From an uncultured Clostridia bacterium (lineage in GTDB: Bacteria > Bacillota > Clostridia > UBA1381), in NCBI GenBank assembly GCA_910585485.1, contig CAJUEZ010000003.1, positions 26,058 to 90,057 of the forward strand: a DNA stretch of 64,000 nt, given 5' to 3'. The position numbers were made by a program, and so were the translations under genes. Shown in pieces: positions 15,025-23,193 of this stretch. Under the pieces are notes generated by a model. The model did not search any database and was not told where the DNA came from. It saw nothing but the letters and a program-made list of their open reading frames with translations. Within the stretch, counting starts at the first letter, position 1. Every line of letters starts with the position of its first letter.

Positions 15025-17575
15025 GGTAAACAGTAAAAAAGCAATCCGCCGTCTGTCAAACAGAAGCCTTAAGGCAAATGTTTCGAGAAACATAATAGCG
15101 GTTATCGCTATCGCTCTTACGGCAATACTCTTTACCGCGCTGTTTACAGTCGGAAGCGGAATGATTGAAAATATCCAGCGTCAGACTATGCGTCAGGCGG
15201 GCGGTGACGGTATGGCGTATTTAAAGTACTTAACCGATGAGCAGTATGACAATATAAAAGACCATCCGCTTATTGACAGAATTTCATATAATCAAATGAT
15301 ATGCGACGAGGTTATAAATGATAAACTTTTAAAGCGTCACGCCGAAATTTTTTATATGAACGACATCGGAATGGAACTTGGCTTCTGCACTCCCACTCAC
15401 GGACGTAAGCCTGAAAAAGAAAACGAGATAATAATGGACACGCGCGCGATGAAAATGCTCGGACTCCCAGAGGAAGTCGGCGCAAAGGTAACCTTTAAAC
15501 TGAAAATCCACGGCGGAGAAACAGTGGAGCGTGAATTTGTCCTTTCAGGCTGGTGGGAGGCTGACCCGACATTTGATATGGCGTCGATTATGGTGGTTTC
15601 AAAAGCGTATGTTGACGCGCATAGTGACGAGCTCTACAACAGCTATTATGAAAACTACGAAATGACGGGTGTTATAGGCAGTTATGTAATGTTTAAAAAC
15701 TCGTTTGGTCTGGGAAATAAGCTTGAGCGTATAATAACCGAAAGCGGTTATTCAATGGACGAAAATGCGCAAAATTACATTGCGTCAAATGTGAACTGGT
15801 CGTATTTGTCGAGCAATTTCAATTTGGATTTGCCTACTGTTGCGGCTGTAATAGCTGCTCTTGCGCTTATAATATTTACGGGTTATCTGATAATCTATAA
15901 TATTTTCCAGATTTCCGTAATAAAGGACATTCGCTTTTACGGACTGTTAAAAACAATAGGAACGACAGGCAGACAGATTAAAAAGATTATCCGCCGACAG
16001 GCGATTGTGCTGTCATGTATAGGCATACCGATAGGACTTATCGCAGGATATTTCATAGGCACGGCTATTGTTCCGCTTATTATGAACCAAAGCTCGTTTG
16101 CAGGCGCGAATTTTACAACAAGCGCAAATCCGCTTATATTTGTCGGAAGTACGGTTTTCGCTCTTGTAACCGTTGCAATAAGCACGGCAAAGCCCAGACG
16201 TATCGCGGCGAGCGTGTCGCCTGTTGAGGCTGTTCGGTATACGGACAATACAAATACCAAAAAGAAAAACAGAAAATCACGCAGCGGCGCGAAAATCAGC
16301 GGTATGGCGGCGGCAAATCTCGGACGGAATAAAAAGCGCACAACGCTTGTTGTCATTTCAATGGCATTATCGCTTGTTCTGTTCAACACAATTTATACAC
16401 TGAGTATCGGTTTTGATATGGATAAGTTTTTATCCACCTTTGTGGAAACGGACTTCCTCGTTTCACACGCAAGCCTTGTAAATTACGGTTACATAGGCGA
16501 TGAAGATACAGTAACGGAAAGTATGATTTCGGCGATTGAAATGCAGAACAGTTTTAAAGAAGGAGGACGCTTCTTTGCGGATATAAGAGATGCTGAATGT
16601 TTCAGGATTAAGCCGGACGGGAGAGAGTCTCATTATCTGCGCGTGAACGAGGACGATAACGGAAACTATTTTTGCGCGGTCTACGGCTTGGAGGACTTTC
16701 CGATAGGCAATTTAAAAGTGCTTGAGGGTGAAATTGATTACGAAAAGCTCAAAACGGGAAAATATATATTAGAGGGTGTACAGACAGATGATAACCATAA
16801 CCCCATATGGGAAACCTCGCATTATGATATAGGCGATACTGTAACGCTTTGTAATTACAGAGGCGGCGGAGAAGCATCGGCGGACAATGAATATATGGAA
16901 TATCAATACGAGGTTATGGCAAAGGTTGAGGTGAATACCTTTACAAATTCCTGCCGCATGGGATATGACTATTCCTATTATCTTCCTGCCGAGGTATATA
17001 AAACCATGGTGGCAAATCCGGGTACGATGAGTTATGTATGTAATGTCGAGGACGGTTTGGAGGCGGCTATGGACGCGTTTTTGGAAAATTACACCGAGAA
17101 CGCTGAGCCGACAATGACGTATTCATCAAGAAATACAAAAGCAAAGGAATTTGAGGGAATGCGGAATGTAGTACTTATTGTCGGCGGAGTATTGAGCCTT
17201 ATAATAGGACTAATAGGAGTGCTGAATTTTATAAATTCAATGCTTACAAGCATATTAACAAGAAAGCGTGAATTTGCAATGCTTCAGTCAATCGGTATGA
17301 CGTCAAAACAGCTTCGGAAAATGCTCATAGCCGAGGGGCTTATGTACACCGCATCATCGGGCGCGGTATCGCTTGTATTGGGAGTGGGAGTGTCGGCTCT
17401 GCTTGCAAATACCGTGGCAAAGTCCTTGTGGTTCTTCACCTATCAGTTCACATTGCTCCCGCTTATAATAACAATTCCGATACTGCTCGTTATAGGAATA
17501 ACGCTTCCCTTACCTGTACTCAAATCAGTGGAAAAACAAAGTATTGTGGACAGATTAAGAGAAACGGAAGCATAA
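15017..17575 (+). CDS. FtsX-domain ABC transporter permease
   Basis: The 852-residue membrane protein has about eight helices. One follows the basic N terminus (residues about 25-47), a group of three lies near 280-400 (first FtsX domain), one near 440-465, and three at the C terminus (about 715-840, second FtsX domain with TRKREFAMLQSIGMT). Two large extracellular regions, each 200 or more residues, lie between. This layout matches transporters for peptides, lipoproteins or antimicrobial resistance. The stretch LKTIGTTGRQIKKI is the usual FtsX coupling segment. ATG 15017 overlaps the ATPase gene. Paired with the upstream kinase/regulator, a role in sensing or resisting cell-envelope stress is likely but the substrate is unknown. 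Confidence 0.92.
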   Translation: MLKVNSKKAIRRLSNRSLKANVSRNIIAVIAIALTAILFTALFTVGSGMIENIQRQTMRQAGGDGMAYLKYLTDEQYDNIKDHPLIDRISYNQMICDEVINDKLLKRHAEIFYMNDIGMELGFCTPTHGRKPEKENEIIMDTRAMKMLGLPEEVGAKVTFKLKIHGGETVEREFVLSGWWEADPTFDMASIMVVSKAYVDAHSDELYNSYYENYEMTGVIGSYVMFKNSFGLGNKLERIITESGYSMDENAQNYIASNVNWSYLSSNFNLDLPTVAAVIAALALIIFTGYLIIYNIFQISVIKDIRFYGLLKTIGTTGRQIKKIIRRQAIVLSCIGIPIGLIAGYFIGTAIVPLIMNQSSFAGANFTTSANPLIFVGSTVFALVTVAISTAKPRRIAASVSPVEAVRYTDNTNTKKKNRKSRSGAKISGMAAANLGRNKKRTTLVVISMALSLVLFNTIYTLSIGFDMDKFLSTFVETDFLVSHASLVNYGYIGDEDTVTESMISAIEMQNSFKEGGRFFADIRDAECFRIKPDGRESHYLRVNEDDNGNYFCAVYGLEDFPIGNLKVLEGEIDYEKLKTGKYILEGVQTDDNHNPIWETSHYDIGDTVTLCNYRGGGEASADNEYMEYQYEVMAKVEVNTFTNSCRMGYDYSYYLPAEVYKTMVANPGTMSYVCNVEDGLEAAMDAFLENYTENAEPTMTYSSRNTKAKEFEGMRNVVLIVGGVLSLIIGLIGVLNFINSMLTSILTRKREFAMLQSIGMTSKQLRKMLIAEGLMYTASSGAVSLVLGVGVSALLANTVAKSLWFFTYQFTLLPLIITIPILLVIGITLPLPVLKSVEKQSIVDRLRETEA

Positions 17576-17763
17576 AGTTAAATATTGCAATTATAAAAGA
17601 TTTTCTTTAATCGGTTCGCCATTGTTGCAGTCATACGGCGGATAACGTGAATGTTTTTCATTGTGTTTCGCTCATTTCAATCATTTGTTGCTTTTATTAT
17701 ACACTATTATCGACAATAGTGTGATGTGCAAAATATATAATATTATATTATGTATTGTGTATA
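17576..17763. other. Intergenic region with a perfect inverted repeat
   Basis: After the permease stop there is AT-rich sequence with no convincing gene. At 17701-17722 a perfect dyad ACACTATT / AATAGTGT (six-base spacer) could be an operator or a small hairpin. On the minus strand a 27-codon frame starts near 17660 without a good ribosome site; I do not call it. Confidence 0.35.
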
Positions 17764-17792
17764 TTGAAGATAATATTAATTTGTGATATAGT
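17764..17792 (+). promoter_or_regulatory. Promoter upstream of the possible structured RNA
   Basis: TTGAAG (17764-17769), 17-base spacer, TATAGT (17787-17792). Transcription would begin near 17799, right before the RNA-like folds. Confidence 0.55.
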
Positions 17793-17798
17793 ATACTT

Positions 17799-17905
17799 GC
17801 AGTTAAGAAACCAGCTGTAGGTGATAGAGAAATCTATGCAACCTTGATATATTGGAACGGTGGAAGCTGTTATGCCCTTTATACTGATTTTAGGAGGTGA
17901 AAACT
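17799..17905 (+). ncRNA. Possible structured leader RNA or small RNA, class unknown
   Basis: Directly after the promoter the sequence can fold as a closed structure. Outer arms AACCAGCT (about 17807-17816) and AGCTGTT (about 17866-17873) enclose AGGT ... ACCT, which in turn encloses ATAGA-GAAA-TCTAT, a stem capped by a GNRA tetraloop. An AGGAGGTGAAAA stretch follows at 17892-17903, so ribosome access might be controlled, but only tiny frames lie downstream before the next promoter. I checked it by eye against the common riboswitch consensus forms I know and none matched. The fold is inferred from complementarity only. Confidence 0.35.
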
Positions 17906-17943
17906 GTACTAAAAGAAGATAGGGGGATATGACAATACGTAAA

Positions 17944-17972
17944 TTGACAAAAATTAGATTTTATGATAGAAT
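17944..17972 (+). promoter_or_regulatory. Promoter of the small membrane-associated protein gene
   Basis: TTGACA (17944-17949), 17-base spacer, TAGAAT (17967-17972), 43 bases before ATG 18016. Confidence 0.65.
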
Positions 17973-18015
17973 TACAATATAAAGTGTTTTATTTGACAGA
18001 ATGGAGGAAAATAGT

Positions 18016-18249
18016 ATGAGTTCACCTATTGGAAAGCTGTTTAAATTTGTTGTTGTCGCGGCGGGAACGGTTGCGGCAGGATATGGTATAAAAAAAGCGT
18101 GCGACAATGATTTTCAGGATTTTAAGGATTTTGCGCACAAAGGAAAAAATCTTCTGTGCGAAACTTTTCATTCTGAGAGAAGAAATGACGAGTATGAAGA
18201 GACTATTGAGATTATAGACGAGGACGATATGCCTGAATTTGTAGACTAA
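18016..18249 (+). CDS. Small protein with N-terminal membrane segment and acidic tail
   Basis: This 77-residue protein starts MSSPIGKLFKFVVVAAGTVA, a weakly amphipathic membrane or surface helix of about 20 residues. A basic/acidic mixed middle (KKACDNDFQDFKDFAHKGKN) follows, and the tail is very acidic (EETIEIIDEDDMPEFVD). ATG 18016 follows ATGGAGG; the earlier in-frame ATG overlaps that site. It has its own promoter and terminator, so it is a single-gene unit. I do not recognise a family; the build resembles small envelope-associated proteins with YtxH-like N termini. No function assigned. Confidence 0.75.
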   Translation: MSSPIGKLFKFVVVAAGTVAAGYGIKKACDNDFQDFKDFAHKGKNLLCETFHSERRNDEYEETIEIIDEDDMPEFVD

Positions 18250-18256
18250 TATGGCA

Positions 18257-18289
18257 AATCCCGCTTTTATAGAAAAGCGGGATTTTTTT
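18257..18289 (+). terminator. Terminator after the small membrane-associated protein gene
   Basis: Twelve-base-pair stem AATCCCGCTTTT / AAAAGCGGGATT, four-base loop, seven Ts. Confidence 0.95.
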
Positions 18290-18300
18290 CAAAAAAATGC

Positions 18301-18329
18301 TTGACAAACGGATATATAGCTGATATAAT
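18301..18329 (+). promoter_or_regulatory. Promoter of infC-rpmI-rplT
   Basis: Perfect TTGACA (18301-18306), 17-base spacer, perfect TATAAT (18324-18329). About 148 bases of leader follow before the infC start. Confidence 0.92.
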
Positions 18330-18477
18330 AAAGCAGAAAATAAAACAAGCAGAACAATCCGTTCTCACCGTACGGCGAAGGCTTTGCGGTAAATACATAG
18401 ATACTTAATTGTATCAGTATGTGTTTCGGGTGCGTTTTGCAGCCGTTTTTTTGTTTATGTTTAAGGAGGGATTAACC
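18330..18477 (+). promoter_or_regulatory. infC operon leader with attenuator (L20-leader-like)
   Basis: The leader holds several pairing segments and ends in a hairpin CGGGTGC / GCAGCCG (18427-18445, one G-G mismatch) followed by seven Ts, which is an intrinsic terminator placed just before the ribosome site AAGGAGGG. This layout matches the known Firmicutes IF3/L20 leader, where free ribosomal protein L20 favours termination. Hairpin and T run are seen; L20 control is inferred from the family and gene order. Confidence 0.7.
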
Positions 18478-18990
18478 ATTAGTAAGAATGATTTACAAAT
18501 CAACGAGCAAATCCGTGATAACGAAATACGCGTTGTATCGGCTGACGGAGAGCAGCTTGGTATGATGAGTGCTAAGGAAGCTCAGGACATGGCGTATGAG
18601 AAAGGCATGGATCTTGTCAAGATTGCTCCGCAGGCAAAACCGCCTGTATGCAAAATCATGGACTACGGAAAATATAAGTTCGAACTTAATAAGCGTGAAA
18701 AAGAAAACAGAAAGAACCAAAAGGTTGTAAACATTAAAGAGGTTCAGCTTTCGCCGTCTATTGATACGAATGATTTCAATACGAAGTGTAACCATGCGAT
18801 AAAGTTCCTTAATAAGGGCGATAAGGTTAAGGTGATTGTCCGTTTCCGAGGCAGAGAGGTAAGTCATTCACAGATAGGTTATACCTTACTTGAGAGATTT
18901 GCTGAGCAGGCAAAGGAAGCAGGAAATGTAGAGAAGCCTGCTAAGCTTGAGGGAAGAAACATGACTATGTTTCTCGCTCCTCTATCGTAA
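18478..18990 (+). CDS. infC: Translation initiation factor IF-3
   Basis: IF-3 binds the 30S subunit and checks initiator tRNA and start codons. The 170-residue protein starts SKNDLQINEQIRDNEIRVVS, has the linker ELNKREKENRKNQKV and the C-terminal domain with VKVIVRFRGREVSH and MTMFLAPL. The start is an AUU codon at 18478, seven bases after a strong AAGGAGGG; no ATG, GTG or TTG lies near that site. AUU is the known autoregulatory start of infC, because IF-3 discriminates against it. An upstream in-frame ATG at 18409 lies inside the leader hairpin region and is rejected. rpmI and rplT follow in the usual order. Confidence 0.96.
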   Translation: MSKNDLQINEQIRDNEIRVVSADGEQLGMMSAKEAQDMAYEKGMDLVKIAPQAKPPVCKIMDYGKYKFELNKREKENRKNQKVVNIKEVQLSPSIDTNDFNTKCNHAIKFLNKGDKVKVIVRFRGREVSHSQIGYTLLERFAEQAKEAGNVEKPAKLEGRNMTMFLAPLS

Positions 18991-19005
18991 CATAAGAAAA
19001 TGGTA

Positions 19006-19030
19006 TTGGGCGTATAATTTTGCCGCCCAA
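19006..19030 (+). promoter_or_regulatory. Hairpin between infC and rpmI
   Basis: Seven-base stem TTGGGCG / CGCCCAA with an 11-base loop and no T run, so not a terminator. It may stabilise mRNA ends or affect rpmI translation; this is inference. Confidence 0.4.
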
Positions 19031-19083
19031 CGCTGTGAGGTTATTCTAAGATAAATTTTAAAATTGGAAGGAGTGTTATAGCT

Positions 19084-19287
19084 ATGCCTAAAACAAAGAT
19101 AAAGACACACAGAGGCGCTGCTAAGAGATTCAACATTACTAAGAATGGTAAGGTTAAGATGAACAAGGCGTTCAGAAGACACATTTTGAACAAGAAAACA
19201 ACAAAGAGAAAGAGACATCTGAGAAAACAGGCTTACTGCTCAAAAGCAAACGCGGCAGTTATTAAAAAGCTTATTCCTTACAAATAA
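19084..19287 (+). CDS. rpmI: 50S ribosomal protein bL35
   Basis: The 67-residue basic protein begins PKTKIKTHRGAAKRF and ends ANAAVIKKLIPYK, both diagnostic for bL35 of the large subunit. AAGGAG lies upstream of ATG 19084 with normal spacing. It sits between infC and rplT as in most Firmicutes. It is usually translationally coupled and co-controlled with rplT through L20. Confidence 0.97.
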   Translation: MPKTKIKTHRGAAKRFNITKNGKVKMNKAFRRHILNKKTTKRKRHLRKQAYCSKANAAVIKKLIPYK

Positions 19288-19309
19288 TTCGAAAGAGAGG
19301 TAGAAACTA

Positions 19310-19663
19310 ATGGCAAGAGTAAAAGGTGCTTTAAATACAAGAAAAAGACATAAGAAGATATTGAAGCTTGCTAAAGGCTTCCGCGGAGCGGAGAGCAAGC
19401 AGTTCAGAATCGCTAATCAGGCTGTTATGCGTTCAATGCAGAATGCTTATGTTGGCAGAAAGAGAAGAAAGAGAGATTTCCGTCGTCTTTGGATTACAAG
19501 AATCTCAGCCGCATGCAAAATGAACGGCATGAACTATTCAACATTCATGAACGGTCTTAAGAAGTCGGGTATCGAGATGAATAGAAAGATGCTTTCTGAA
19601 ATCGCTATCGCTGACAGCGCTGCTTTCGCAAAACTTGTTGAAACAGCTAAGTCTGCTCTTTAA
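19310..19663 (+). CDS. rplT: 50S ribosomal protein bL20
   Basis: bL20 is an early 50S assembly protein and the autogenous repressor of this operon in B. subtilis. The 117-residue protein starts ARVKGALNTRKRHKKILKLA, with the long basic helix FRGAESKQFRIANQAVMRSM and the globular part RRLWITRISAACKMNGM. GAAAGAGAGG stands before ATG 19310. A strong terminator closes the operon. Confidence 0.97.
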   Translation: MARVKGALNTRKRHKKILKLAKGFRGAESKQFRIANQAVMRSMQNAYVGRKRRKRDFRRLWITRISAACKMNGMNYSTFMNGLKKSGIEMNRKMLSEIAIADSAAFAKLVETAKSAL

Positions 19664-19682
19664 TCTTAGATTAAAAATGTAT

Positions 19683-19721
19683 AAAACTGACGCATAAAAA
19701 TATGAGCGTCAGTTTTTTTTT
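19683..19721 (+). terminator. Terminator of the infC-rpmI-rplT operon
   Basis: Eleven-base-pair stem AAAACTGACGC / GCGTCAGTTTT with a 12-base loop and a run of nine Ts. Confidence 0.95.
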
Positions 19722-19835
19722 GTGTTGCGATAGTCACAATTTGAAATGGCGATTACTTTAATGTCAAATATTTCTTCCTGCGCGGCGGAATTGTAATAAG
19801 ATGTTATCGCGGTGTCTGTCAGTGTTTAATTCGCA

Positions 19836-19865
19836 TTGACATATTCACGCGCGCCGTGATATAAT
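19836..19865 (+). promoter_or_regulatory. Promoter of tadA
   Basis: TTGACA (19836-19841), 18-base spacer, TATAAT (19860-19865), 30 bases before ATG 19896. Confidence 0.8.
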
Positions 19866-19895
19866 AATTTTAATTCAGATAATCGGAGAAGGAAT

Positions 19896-20351
19896 ATGAA
19901 TGAAAAATATATGATAGAAGCGATTAGGCAGGCGAAAAAAGCGGCTCTGATAGGCGAGACACCTGTGGGCGCGGTAATAGTGCAAAATGACAAAATCATA
20001 TCGCGCGGATATAACAAGCGAGAAACAAAAAAAAACGCGCTTTTGCACGCGGAAATATCGGCAATAGATAAGGCATGCAAAAAGTTAGGCGGCTGGAGGC
20101 TGCCACACTGCGATATGTACGTGACGCTTGAGCCTTGCCCTATGTGCGCCGGCGCGATTATAAATTCGCGTATTGAAAATTTATATTTCGGCGCGTTTGA
20201 TAAAAAATCAGGCTGTGCCGTGTCAGTTACAAACCTTTTTGAAGAAGGCATGTTTAATCATAACGTTAATGTGACAGGCGGGATTTTGGAAGAGGAATGC
20301 GCCGGAATACTTACCGCGTTTTTCCGTGAATTGAGAAGGAAAAAGAAATGA
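19896..20351 (+). CDS. tadA: tRNA-specific adenosine deaminase TadA
   Basis: TadA converts adenosine 34 of tRNA-Arg(ACG) to inosine, allowing wobble decoding. The 151-residue enzyme has the zinc/catalytic motif HAE at residues 51-53 (catalytic Glu53) and PCPMCAGA with zinc ligands Cys81 and Cys84. ETPVGAVIVQND near residue 21 and RIENLYFGAFDKKSG are typical of TadA over CMP or cytidine deaminases. GGAGAAGG precedes ATG 19896. It is a single gene, converging on the MATE gene across a shared hairpin. Confidence 0.95.
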   Translation: MNEKYMIEAIRQAKKAALIGETPVGAVIVQNDKIISRGYNKRETKKNALLHAEISAIDKACKKLGGWRLPHCDMYVTLEPCPMCAGAIINSRIENLYFGAFDKKSGCAVSVTNLFEEGMFNHNVNVTGGILEEECAGILTAFFRELRRKKK

Positions 20352-20380
20352 GTTTCTCTAACCGAGAAACTCACTTTTTT
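20350..20380. terminator. Shared terminator between tadA and the MATE gene
   Basis: Stem GAGTTTCTC / GAGAAACTC with a five-base loop, then ACTTTTTT on plus. The hairpin overlaps the last codons of both convergent genes. Confidence 0.85.
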
Positions 20381-21704
20381 GTATTGTCTTACGGTAATAA
20401 ACGGCATAAAATGAACTTGATATTATTGCCGCGATAGTCCAGCCGATAGGCCACGACATCCATATACCTATTTCAGAATTCATCATGTATGATAATACAT
20501 AGGCGAGAATTACTCTGAGCAGTAAATCTGCAAAGGTAGACACCATAAATTCTTTCATTAGTCCCGCGCCCCTTAGGATTCCGTCAATAGTAAGTTTAAC
20601 GGCAATCAGGAAGTAGAAAGGCGAGATTATTCTGAGGAATACTTTTCCCACATCAATAATTGCTGCCTCGTCCGCATTGACAAAAATATTCATCATGCTG
20701 TGAGGGAATATGAAGTATGCGCAGATAAACGGCATCGCGACCACGATAAGCATAATTATTCCCGCCTTAAAGCCTTGCGATATTCTTATGAGTTTGCCCG
20801 CGCCGATGTTTTGCGCGGTATAGCTTGACATGGCATTTCCGAGAGTTGAAAAACTTGTTATGGCAAAGGTGTTAAGCTTTACCGCGGCGCTGTATCCCGC
20901 GATAACTTCATAGCCAAAGCTGTTTACGCGGCTTTGTATAAACAAATTTCCGACAGACACAAAACTTTGTTGAAGTATACTGGGCACAGCCACTTTTGAT
21001 ATATTTAAAAGCATTCGTAAAGAAAACTTTTCATATTTATCCGAGCGGATTTTATGTATTCTTTTCAGCATTACCCAAAAGGCAAGAATGGAAGAGATAC
21101 CCTGCGCTATAAATGTCGCCCACGCAACACCGGCAACGCCCATGCCCATCGGCACGACAAATATTACATCAAGTATAATATTTCCCACAGATGAGGCTAT
21201 AAGAAAATACAGAGGGGTTTTGCTGTCTCCGAGAGCCGTAAAAACACCGGTGCAAATATTATATAGAAACAGAAATATAAGTCCAAAAATATATATGTTG
21301 AGATACGTTTTTGAATCTTTCAAAATATCTCCGGGTGTCTGTAAAAGATTAAGCATGCTTCCGCAGAACACATATCCAAAAACTGTCAAAATCGCGGCAA
21401 GCGCCACTATTGAAATAAGCGAAGTGAAAATCGCTGTTTTAAGCTGCTTAAAGCTTTTCGCTCCGAATAACTGTGATATAATGACAGCCGCGCCTATATT
21501 AGCGCCTGTGGCAATAGCCATGAAAATCATAGTAATCGGATAAGAAGCGCCCACGGCAGCTAATGCCGAGGCGCCTACAAATTTTCCTGCCACGATACTG
21601 TCAACTATATTATAAAGCTGTTGAAATACCACGCTTAAAAGCATGGGCATTGAAAAACTCCATAATATTTTTGAGGGTTTACCCTCTGTTAAATCAGTAA
21701 TCAT
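20358..21704 (-). CDS. MATE-family efflux transporter
   Basis: This 448-residue membrane protein has twelve hydrophobic helices arranged as two MatE halves. The first half begins EGKPSKILWSFSMPML and contains VDSIVAGKFVGASALAAVG, a classical MATE signature; the second contains QSRVNSFGYEVIAGYSAAVK. It should export cationic drugs or metabolites using a sodium or proton gradient. I chose ATG 21704 (M of MITDLTEGK) over a GTG nine bases earlier. Substrate unknown. It is next to, and in the same direction as, the two purF-like genes, but no operon link is clear. Confidence 0.92.
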   Translation of the reverse strand: MITDLTEGKPSKILWSFSMPMLLSVVFQQLYNIVDSIVAGKFVGASALAAVGASYPITMIFMAIATGANIGAAVIISQLFGAKSFKQLKTAIFTSLISIVALAAILTVFGYVFCGSMLNLLQTPGDILKDSKTYLNIYIFGLIFLFLYNICTGVFTALGDSKTPLYFLIASSVGNIILDVIFVVPMGMGVAGVAWATFIAQGISSILAFWVMLKRIHKIRSDKYEKFSLRMLLNISKVAVPSILQQSFVSVGNLFIQSRVNSFGYEVIAGYSAAVKLNTFAITSFSTLGNAMSSYTAQNIGAGKLIRISQGFKAGIIMLIVVAMPFICAYFIFPHSMMNIFVNADEAAIIDVGKVFLRIISPFYFLIAVKLTIDGILRGAGLMKEFMVSTFADLLLRVILAYVLSYMMNSEIGIWMSWPIGWTIAAIISSSFYAVYYRKTIQKSEFLG

Positions 21705-21747
21705 TTCTAACACTTCTTTCTATTTTTCGTTTAACGAATTTGTCAGA

Positions 21748-23166
21748 TTATTCTTTACCATTCCAGCAATATGTACATAATTTACATTCCGGCAGTCCGA
21801 CAGATTCAATCATATCGTCAAGACGGTGGAAACGAAGTGAGGTGAAGTTAAGTTCAGCTCGAATCTCCTCAAGCATCTCTTTATAGTTTTGACTATCTGG
21901 ATTCGCGTAGTCCGCAAGCACTTCACTGCTCACATTGTCACCTTCACGCTTTCTTATAACGCGTCTTGCGATAAGGTCAAGTTCTGATTTGGAACGTGAA
22001 AAATTAAGATATTTACAACCGAACATAATCGGGGGACAAGCCGGACGTATATGAACCTCTGTCGCCCCGCTGTCGTATAAAAACTCGGTCGTTTCACGAA
22101 GCTGTGTGCCACGCACGATAGAGTCGTCTATTAAAAGCAGGCTCTTGTCATGAATAAGTTCCTCGACAGGAATCAGTTTCATCTTTGCGATAAGATTTCT
22201 CTGTGTCTGATTCGGAGGCATAAATGAGCGAGGCCATGTCGGAGTATATTTAATAAACGGACGCGCGAACGGAATACCCGATTTATTCGCGTATCCGATA
22301 GCGTGAGCAATGCCAGAATCGGGAACACCCGCAACTATATCCGGATTGATGTTGCCGTCCTCATTATCTCGCTCCGCAAGCTTTTCGCCGCAGCGGTAGC
22401 GCATATTTTCAACGTTTATACCCTCATAGCATGACGTGGGGTAACCATAATAAATCCATAGGAAGGTACATATTTTCATTTCATCGCCCGGCGGTGAAAC
22501 TGTCTCAACTCCGTCGGGAGTTATAAAGACAATCTCTCCGGGACCGAGGTTTTTGTAATCGCTGTAACCAAGATTCAGATATGCGAAGCTTTCAAATGAC
22601 GCGCAGAAGGAATCCTGTTTGTGTCCTATAATTATTGGAGTTCTGCCCATTTTGTCACGAGCCGCGTACATGCCTTCAGGTGTGAGAACAAGAATTGACA
22701 TTGAGCCTTTTATAACGCTTTGCGCAAGCTGAATGCCTTTTACTATGCTATCCTCCTGATTTATAATTGAAGCGACAAGTTCTGTCTGATTAATATTTCC
22801 TCCGCTTTGCTCAAGGAAATGCGGGTTACCTTTTTGATAAGCCATTTCCAAAATCTCATCTGTATTGGAAATGAGTCCGACAGTGGTAATTGCAAAATTA
22901 CCGAGGTGTGAGCGGACGATAAGAGGCTGAGGCTCGTTATCAGAAATACAGCCTATTCCTGAATTTCCCTCCATTTCATTAACATCACGCTCAAATTTTG
23001 TTCTGAAGGGCGAGTTTTCGATGTTATGTATTGCGCGGTTAAAACCGTTTTCACCGTACACTACCATACCTCCGCGTTTTGTTCCGAGGTGAGAATGATA
23101 GTCTATGCCGAAAAATAAATCCAGTACGCAGTTTTTCTTGCTTATTACGCCAAATATACCTCCCAT
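21748..23166 (-). CDS. PurF-like paralogue lacking glutaminase catalytic residues
   Basis: This 472-residue protein has the same two-domain build as amidophosphoribosyltransferase but a damaged first domain. The N terminus is GGIFG where active enzymes have Cys-Gly-Ile-Phe. The RYST substrate loop is GCISDNEPQPL here, and HNGN is replaced by TTVGLISN. The second domain keeps a full PRPP site, LLLIDDSIVRGTQLRET, plus AGVPDSGIAHAIGYA, and ends CKLCTYCWNGKE. It therefore cannot use glutamine by the known mechanism. It could use free ammonia, transfer PRPP to something else, or regulate the neighbouring PurF. Weak GGAG-type sites precede ATG 23166. It lies 27 bases after purF, so co-transcribed. 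Confidence 0.85.
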   Translation of the reverse strand: MGGIFGVISKKNCVLDLFFGIDYHSHLGTKRGGMVVYGENGFNRAIHNIENSPFRTKFERDVNEMEGNSGIGCISDNEPQPLIVRSHLGNFAITTVGLISNTDEILEMAYQKGNPHFLEQSGGNINQTELVASIINQEDSIVKGIQLAQSVIKGSMSILVLTPEGMYAARDKMGRTPIIIGHKQDSFCASFESFAYLNLGYSDYKNLGPGEIVFITPDGVETVSPPGDEMKICTFLWIYYGYPTSCYEGINVENMRYRCGEKLAERDNEDGNINPDIVAGVPDSGIAHAIGYANKSGIPFARPFIKYTPTWPRSFMPPNQTQRNLIAKMKLIPVEELIHDKSLLLIDDSIVRGTQLRETTEFLYDSGATEVHIRPACPPIMFGCKYLNFSRSKSELDLIARRVIRKREGDNVSSEVLADYANPDSQNYKEMLEEIRAELNFTSLRFHRLDDMIESVGLPECKLCTYCWNGKE

Positions 23167-23193
23167 ATGCCTGTTCCTTTCTCCTTTGATATT

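Noticed and set aside
17799..17905. Known riboswitch class (TPP, SAM, c-di-GMP, fluoride, Mg or cobalamin)
   Set aside because: The conserved core strings of these classes are not present; only local stem pairing was seen.
17929..17982. 17-codon frame with GGGGG upstream in the gap before the small membrane protein
   Set aside because: Too short to support and it overlaps the promoter of the next gene.
18409..18477. ATG-initiated N-terminal extension of IF-3
   Set aside because: It falls in the leader hairpin/terminator, has no ribosome site, and IF-3 homologues start at the AUU position.
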